Positions 59,511 to 64,000 of a stretch of 64,000 bases of DNA are shown piece by piece. The notes under the pieces were generated by a model. The model was not told the DNA's origin, ran no database searches, and saw nothing but the letters and a program-made list of their open reading frames with translations. The position numbers and the translations under genes were made by a program. Positions within the stretch are counted from its first letter, which is position 1; every line of letters begins with the position of its first letter. The stretch is from Xenophilus aerolatus (GTDB taxonomy: Bacteria > Pseudomonadota > Gammaproteobacteria > Burkholderiales > Burkholderiaceae_C), in NCBI GenBank assembly GCA_029968055.1, contig JASCNX010000001.1:1240001-1304000 (forward strand), given 5' to 3'.

Positions 59511-59565
59511 CGGCACAGGCCGGCCGCCGATGACCTGCCGTTATCGGATCGGTCAGCAAATTCTC

Positions 59566-59595
59566 TTGGACCTGGCGGCGGGCGCTCCCTAATCT
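59566..59595 (+). promoter_or_regulatory. Candidate sigma70 promoter of the aromatic cluster
   Basis: TTGGAC (59566-59571) and TAATCT (59590-59595) with 18-bp spacing, about 108 bp before the Bug gene. Confidence 0.5.
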
Positions 59596-59702
59596 TGCGG
59601 ACGTCCGACACGGCAGCGCTCGCGCTCCGGCCGGACGACACCCCCAGAGGGCTGCCAGGACGCACGGCGCGCCGGCACGCCGCCACGCAGGAGACAAAAA
59701 AC

Positions 59703-60659
59703 ATGTTGCATCGAAGAAGCTTTCTCGGCGCTGCCGCCCTGGCAGCTGCAGGGCCGCTCACCGTCCGCGCGCAGGACCCGGTCCTGCGCATCGTCGTGCC
59801 CTTCAGCGCCGGCAGCGGCACCGACCTCGGCGGCCGCGTCCTGGCCCAGGCCGTCAACAAGACCACGGGCCGCACGGTCATCGTCGACAACAAGCCCGGT
59901 GCCGGCAGCGTCATCGGCTCGCTGGAGGTGGTGCGCTCGCGGCCGGACGGCAGCACCCTGCTCTACACCACCGGCGGACACACGACCAACGCCGCGCTGA
60001 TGAAGAACCTGCCCTATGACCCGGTCACGGACTTCACGCCGATCACCATGGTGCTGCGCTCGTCGGGCTTCGCGCTGCTGGTGAGCGAGAAGTCGCCCTA
60101 CAAGTCGCTCGACCAGCTCATCGCCGCAGCCCGCAAGCAGCCGGGCCGGCTCAGCTTCGGCTCCTCGGGCGTCGGCAACACCACGCACGTGATGGGCGTC
60201 TTCTTCGCCAACGGCGTCGGCCTGGACCTGCTGCACGTGCCCTTCAAGGGCACGCCGACCACCGAACTCATCGGCGGCACCGTCGACCTGGCCTTTCTGT
60301 CGCCCTCGGTGGCGGGGCCGCAGATTCGCGCGGGCCAGCTCCGCGCCCTGGGCATCTCGGGGTTGACGCGCTCGCCGATCCTGCCCGAGGTGCCCACCTT
60401 CGCCGAGCTGGGCCTGAAGGTGCAGGACATTCCCGCCTGGTCGGGCATCTTCGGGCCGGCACGGATGAGCCCCGAGGTGGTCCGTGGGCTGTACGACACG
60501 CTGGCGCGCGCCGCCCAGACGCAGCCGGTGAAGGACTTCGTGCGCGAGAACGGCGGCGAAGTGGCAGTCATGCCGCCCGAACAGTTCGGCTCCTATGTCG
60601 TCGGCGAGATCGAGCGCTATCGCAAGGTCCTGCCGCCGCTGGGCATCCAGATGAGCTGA
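59703..60659 (+). CDS. Bug/TctC-family periplasmic solute-binding protein
   Basis: 318 residues with a twin-arginine-like signal (MLHRRSFLGAAALAAAGPLT). The Bug domain starts VLRIVVPFSAGSGTDLGGRV and contains NKTTGRTVIVDNKPGAGSVI and LHVPFKGTPTTELIGGTVDL. It should bind an aromatic or aliphatic carboxylate. CAGGAGA lies 6-7 bp before the ATG. First gene of a cluster with a hydrolase, a monooxygenase and a VOC protein; no transport partners follow. Confidence 0.92.
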   Translation: MLHRRSFLGAAALAAAGPLTVRAQDPVLRIVVPFSAGSGTDLGGRVLAQAVNKTTGRTVIVDNKPGAGSVIGSLEVVRSRPDGSTLLYTTGGHTTNAALMKNLPYDPVTDFTPITMVLRSSGFALLVSEKSPYKSLDQLIAAARKQPGRLSFGSSGVGNTTHVMGVFFANGVGLDLLHVPFKGTPTTELIGGTVDLAFLSPSVAGPQIRAGQLRALGISGLTRSPILPEVPTFAELGLKVQDIPAWSGIFGPARMSPEVVRGLYDTLARAAQTQPVKDFVRENGGEVAVMPPEQFGSYVVGEIERYRKVLPPLGIQMS

Positions 60660-60669
60660 GAGGCGCGCC

Positions 60670-61446
60670 ATGCCCGATTTCATCGACCTGGGTGGCATCC
60701 GCACGGCCTTCGAGGCCGCCGGCGACGGCCCGCCCCTGCTGATGCTGCACGGCGCCGAAGGCAGCCGGCGGCAGTTCGAGGCGGTGAGGGCGCACCTGGC
60801 CGACCGCTTCACCGTCATCACCTACGACCAGCGCGACTGCGGCGACACCACGGGCGCGCTGCAACCCGCGACGCTGACCGAACTGGCCGACGACGCCGCG
60901 GCGCTGCTCGAGGCGCTGGGCCATGGCTCGGCCTTCGTCTTCGGCACCTCCTTCGGGGGGCGGGTGGCGCAGGCGCTGGCGGTGCGCCATCCGGCACGCG
61001 TGCGGCGCCTGGTGCTGGCCCACACCTGGCCGCTCGCGGTGTCGATCGGCGAGGCCAACCCCGAGGTGGCGGCCGAGATCGCACGCCTGCGCGCCGAGCT
61101 GCCCGCCAGCGCCGAGGCCCTGGCCGCGCTGTTCCATCCGCCGGCCTTCCTCGCCGCGCACCCCGCCGCCCGCGCGCATTTCAAGTCGGCACCGGCGCGC
61201 TCGGCACGCTCCGAACGGCGCGCCGCGGCGGTCGAGGACCGGCCCGCGCTCGACATCGCGACAGTCACGCAGCCCACGCTGCTGATTGCCGGCGAGCTCG
61301 ACCGCGTGGTGCCGATGGCGCTGACGCTGTCGCTGGCCGAGCCACTGCGCGACAGCCGCGCGGTGGTGCTGCCCGGGGTCGGTCACCTCAGCCTGGCGCA
61401 GGTGCCCGAGGTGGTGGCCGGCCATGTGCACGCGTTCTGTGCCTGA
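60670..61446 (+). CDS. Alpha/beta hydrolase
   Basis: 258 residues of the alpha/beta hydrolase fold: oxyanion HGAEGS (residues about 28-33), nucleophile elbow VFGTSFGGRVA (Ser near 95), acid LLIAGELDRVVPM and base VLPGVGHLSLAQ. In aromatic pathways such enzymes hydrolyse ring-cleavage products or lactones. Ten bp after the Bug gene, so cotranscribed. Confidence 0.9.
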   Translation: MPDFIDLGGIRTAFEAAGDGPPLLMLHGAEGSRRQFEAVRAHLADRFTVITYDQRDCGDTTGALQPATLTELADDAAALLEALGHGSAFVFGTSFGGRVAQALAVRHPARVRRLVLAHTWPLAVSIGEANPEVAAEIARLRAELPASAEALAALFHPPAFLAAHPAARAHFKSAPARSARSERRAAAVEDRPALDIATVTQPTLLIAGELDRVVPMALTLSLAEPLRDSRAVVLPGVGHLSLAQVPEVVAGHVHAFCA

Positions 61447-61506
61447 GCCGATGCCGGCTCTTCCTTCTTTCCATGTGGTGCGCCCGATGGCGCCTGGAGT
61501 GTTCCG

Positions 61507-63132
61507 ATGATCGATGTACCCGTGCTGATCGTGGGCGGTGGCCCGGTCGGCCTCACCGCCTCCATCTTCCTGTCGCGCTTCGGTGTCGACTCCCTGCTGG
61601 TCGAGCGCCATCCCGGCACCGCGATCCTGCCCAAGGCGCGGGCCCTGAACGCGCGCACCATGGAGATGTACCGCCAGATCGGCCTGGAGGACGACATCCG
61701 CGCGGTCGCGATGCCGGCCCGCTTCGGCGAGATGATCCTGTGGTCGGAGAGCCTGGCCGGCGCCGAGATCAAGCGGCTCAACCCGGGCCGCGGCACCGGC
61801 GCCAACCAGGGCCTGTCGGTGGCCGGCAACTGCGGCTGCTCGCAGGACCTGCTCGAGCCCGTGCTTCGCCGGGCCGCCGAAGCGGCCGGGGCCACACGGG
61901 TGCGCTTCCATACCGAACTGGCAGAACTCAACTGCACCCCACAGGGCATTCACGCCACGCTCCAGGACGCCGACGGCCGACGTGAAGAGGTGCGCGCGCG
62001 CTATCTCGTTGCGGCCGATGGCTCGCAAAGCCGCATCCGCACGCAGCTGGGCATCGGCCGGCGCGGCGAGCGCGACGTGTACGACAGCGTCAACATCCAC
62101 TTCAACGCCGAACTCACGCCATGGGTCCGGGAGCGGCCGGCGGCGCTCTACCTGATCGAGCAGCCCGAACTGCGCGGCACCTTCCTCACCATCAACGGCA
62201 CCGACCGCTGGGGCTTCCTCGTCACCTCGCTGTCGCACTACGGCTTCACCCCCGAGCAGTTCACGCCGGAGTTCTGCACCGAGGTCATCCGCCGCGCGGT
62301 GGGCGTGGGCGAGCTGCCGGTGAAGGTGCTGGGCGTGAGCGCGTGGAAGGCCTCGGCCCTGGTCGCGGAGACCTACCGCAGCGGCGCCGTCTTCCTGGCC
62401 GGCGATGCCGCGCACGAGATGCCGCCCACCGGCGGCTTCGGCCTGAACACCGGCGTGCAGGACGCGCAGAACCTCGCCTGGAAGCTGGCCGCCGTGCTGC
62501 ACGGCGAGGCCGGCGACGAACTGCTCGACACCTACGACGCCGAGCGCCGGCCGGTGGGACAGGCGGTGACCCACAGCAGCCTGCTCAATGCCCTGTCGAT
62601 GGGCCGCACCGCCCGCCAGGACGAGCCGGTGCTGCCGCGCAAGGAGTTCCTCAACGAGATCGGACTGGTCTTCGGCGCAAGCTACCGGTCGGCCGCGGTG
62701 GTGCCCGAGGACGGCCAGTCGGCGTCGCCGGCCGACGAGGTGCAGGAATACATCCCGAGCGCGCAGCCGGGCTGCCGCGCACCGCACGCCTGGCTCCAGG
62801 ACGGCGATCGCCGCTTTTCCACGCTCGACCTCTTCGGCCGCGGCTTCGTGCTGCTCACCGGCGCGCAGGGCCGGGCCTGGCACGACGCCGCGCGCCACGT
62901 CACGGCCCCCGGGATCGCCGTCACCTCGGTCGGCGATGGCGGCATCGCACCGGCCGACGACGCCTGGCAGCGGCTCTATGGGCTCGCGGACGAGGGCGCG
63001 GTGCTGGTGCGGCCCGACGGCCACGTCGCCTGGCGCTCGCGCACCGGCGTCGCCGACGCGGCGCAGGCGCTGCAGGCCGCCCTCGCGCAAGTGCTGTGCC
63101 GCGGCGCTGCGCGCTCCGGGAGCACGGCATGA
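61507..63132 (+). CDS. FAD-dependent aromatic monooxygenase (PheA/TfdB/MhpA-like)
   Basis: 541 residues. FAD binding GxGxxG in VLIVGGGPVGLTASIFLSRF (residues 6-25), the DG motif near residue 170 (YLVAADGSQSRIRTQLG), and GD motif GDAAHEMPPTGGFGLNTGVQ near 300. A C-terminal thioredoxin-like domain (DLFGRGFVLLTGAQGRAWHD) matches the phenol hydroxylase/MhpA group. Hydroxylates a phenolic or hydroxy-aromatic substrate with NAD(P)H and O2. Overlaps the VOC gene by 4 bp. Confidence 0.92.
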   Translation: MIDVPVLIVGGGPVGLTASIFLSRFGVDSLLVERHPGTAILPKARALNARTMEMYRQIGLEDDIRAVAMPARFGEMILWSESLAGAEIKRLNPGRGTGANQGLSVAGNCGCSQDLLEPVLRRAAEAAGATRVRFHTELAELNCTPQGIHATLQDADGRREEVRARYLVAADGSQSRIRTQLGIGRRGERDVYDSVNIHFNAELTPWVRERPAALYLIEQPELRGTFLTINGTDRWGFLVTSLSHYGFTPEQFTPEFCTEVIRRAVGVGELPVKVLGVSAWKASALVAETYRSGAVFLAGDAAHEMPPTGGFGLNTGVQDAQNLAWKLAAVLHGEAGDELLDTYDAERRPVGQAVTHSSLLNALSMGRTARQDEPVLPRKEFLNEIGLVFGASYRSAAVVPEDGQSASPADEVQEYIPSAQPGCRAPHAWLQDGDRRFSTLDLFGRGFVLLTGAQGRAWHDAARHVTAPGIAVTSVGDGGIAPADDAWQRLYGLADEGAVLVRPDGHVAWRSRTGVADAAQALQAALAQVLCRGAARSGSTA

Positions 63133-63542
63133 GCATCGACGTTTCCGCCCTGCACCACGTCACCATCGGCTGCGCGCGTGAGGACCTGCCGGTGCTGCTG
63201 GCCTTCTATGCGGGCACGCTGGGCCTGCAGGACGGCTTTCGGCCGGCGCTGCGCTATCCCGGCCACTGGCTCTACGCCGGCGGGCACGCGGTGCTGCACC
63301 TCAACGCACTGCTGCCGCAGTCGCCGAAGCCCCAGGCCGGCGCGGTCGACCACATCGCGCTCAAGGCGCACGGACTGGCGGCGACGCGGCAGGCCTTGGC
63401 CGATGCCGAAGTGCCGTTCAGCGAAACGCCGCTCAAGGGCACGCGGCTGCACCAGGTCTTCCTGCAGGACCCGCTGGGCCTGAAGGTCGAGCTCAACTTC
63501 GACCTGGACGCGGAGCGCACGCCCGGCGGGCTTGCCGCATGA
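63129..63542 (+). CDS. VOC-family (glyoxalase/extradiol dioxygenase-like) protein
   Basis: 137 residues with two betaalphabetabetabeta modules. LHHVTIGCAREDLPVLLAFY, with His at residue 9-10, VDHIALKAHG (second His) and KVELNFD (Glu) form the vicinal oxygen chelate metal site. Small single-domain proteins of this type act as isomerases or dioxygenases in aromatic pathways. ATGA overlap with the monooxygenase means coupled synthesis, so it likely handles the hydroxylated product. Confidence 0.87.
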   Translation: MSIDVSALHHVTIGCAREDLPVLLAFYAGTLGLQDGFRPALRYPGHWLYAGGHAVLHLNALLPQSPKPQAGAVDHIALKAHGLAATRQALADAEVPFSETPLKGTRLHQVFLQDPLGLKVELNFDLDAERTPGGLAA

Positions 63543-63587
63543 GCGTCGCCGTGGCACCCGACGCGTGCTCTGGCGCGGCGCGCAGGC

Positions 63588-63989
63588 TCAGGCCGGCGCC
63601 GGCCGCACGGCCATGGCTTCGATCTCCACCTTGACGGGCGCGATGAGCCCGGCGATCACGGTCGAGCGCGCCGGCGCGGCGTCGACACCGAAGCGCTCCC
63701 CGTAAGCCGCGTTGAAGGCCGGATAGTCCGCCGCATCGGTGAGCCACACTGTGGTCTTCACGACGTCGGCCAGCGTGCATCCGGCCTCCGCCAGCGTGGC
63801 AGCGATGCCGTCCAGCACGGCGTGCGTCTGCCCGGCGATGTCGGGTGCGCTCGGCGCGCCGGCGCGCATGGGCACCTGGCCCGAGACGAACACCAGCCGC
63901 TCCCACGCCACCGCGGCCGAGATGGGTTGGCGCTGCCCCGCCCGGACCACCAGGCCGAGCCGTTCCAGGTCCTGTCGACGCTGCGCCAT
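63588..63989 (-). CDS. RidA/YjgF/UK114-family protein
   Basis: 133 residues. LVFVSGQVPMRAGAPSAPDI, QTHAVLDGIAATLAEAGCTL, ADVVKTTVWLTDAADYPAFN and PARSTVIAGLIAPVKVEIEA are the RidA signatures, including the conserved Arg. RidA proteins hydrolyse reactive enamines/imines; within degradative clusters homologues often act on pathway intermediates such as aminomuconate. Convergent with the VOC gene (45 bp between stops). Translation start lies 11 bp from the window edge. Confidence 0.92.
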   Translation of the reverse strand: MAQRRQDLERLGLVVRAGQRQPISAAVAWERLVFVSGQVPMRAGAPSAPDIAGQTHAVLDGIAATLAEAGCTLADVVKTTVWLTDAADYPAFNAAYGERFGVDAAPARSTVIAGLIAPVKVEIEAMAVRPAPA

Positions 63990-64000
63990 CAGTCGGCCTT

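Noticed and set aside
59511-59702. LysR box (T-N11-A) before the Bug gene
   Set aside because: Several T-N11-A strings occur, but none is part of a convincing dyad, so only the -35/-10 pair is reported.
60568-63090. 840-codon open frame on the minus strand opposite the monooxygenase
   Set aside because: Low-complexity Arg/His/Gly composition and no motif; the plus-strand genes in the same interval are all clear family members.

Overview
The window is high-GC DNA (roughly two thirds G+C by eye) from a betaproteobacterium of the order Burkholderiales. The family is most likely Comamonadaceae, perhaps near Variovorax, but the genus is inferred and not proven. Supporting signs are the cluster infC-rpmI-rplT-pheS-pheT-ihfA-merR, a class I PHB pathway, several Bug/TctC-type solute-binding proteins, a PAKKA-repeat/SWIB DNA-binding protein, and small dispersed hairpin repeats between genes.

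Layout. 1-8.6 kb: start of a C4-dicarboxylate symporter (dctA), then PHB genes on the minus strand. phaC and phaA are adjacent, but phaB lies about 4 kb away beyond a LysR regulator, a racemase and a nucleoside deoxyribosyltransferase. 8.7-16.4 kb: housekeeping and envelope genes (pgeF, maleylpyruvate isomerase/FAH-type hydrolase, Nudix, creA, an ABC exporter, a short NlpD-like lipoprotein, small periplasmic and membrane proteins). 16.9-28.9 kb: a reduced Mu-like transposable prophage on the minus strand. It has MuA- and MuB-like transposition proteins, an embedded DUF488/putative OB-fold pair, and a tail module with a tail chaperone carrying a textbook -1 frameshift signal and a tape-measure protein. 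No portal, terminase, sheath, tube, baseplate or lysis gene is recognisable. 29.3-31.0 kb: a divergent accessory pair, a two-helix membrane protein and a HEPN-motif protein, ending beside tRNA-Pro(GGG).

31.5-41.3 kb: translation genes on the minus strand. infC appears to start at AUC, and thrS is preceded by a threonine-rich leader peptide with competing hairpins, i.e. an attenuator. aceA (isocitrate lyase) follows, with a 20-bp palindrome upstream. 41.6-45.3 kb: a gamma-glutamylcyclotransferase-like protein, a DMT exporter, the PAKKA/SWIB protein and an orphan ThDP-dependent enzyme.

45.4-55.4 kb: a TetR regulator and a nine-gene operon combining a TctC-type binding protein, a PhyH-type dioxygenase, a complete NMT1/SsuA-like ABC importer, an enolase-superfamily enzyme, a Gfo/Idh/MocA oxidoreductase, a DUF993 aldolase-like protein and a sugar-phosphate isomerase/epimerase-like protein. 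Matching dyads ATTNAC-N6-GTGAAT lie in front of tetR and of the operon, the second just after a good sigma70 promoter. The operon looks like an uptake and catabolic pathway for an unidentified polyol, sugar acid or similar compound, and is the strongest candidate here for an undescribed system.

55.6-64 kb: a DMT exporter, an FMN riboswitch controlling a type II lumazine synthase (ribH2-like), a GST, an ArsC/Spx-like protein, and a LysR-linked cluster (Bug binding protein, alpha/beta hydrolase, FAD monooxygenase, VOC protein, convergent RidA) that looks like an aromatic degradation module. No CRISPR array, rRNA or complete insertion sequence was seen.
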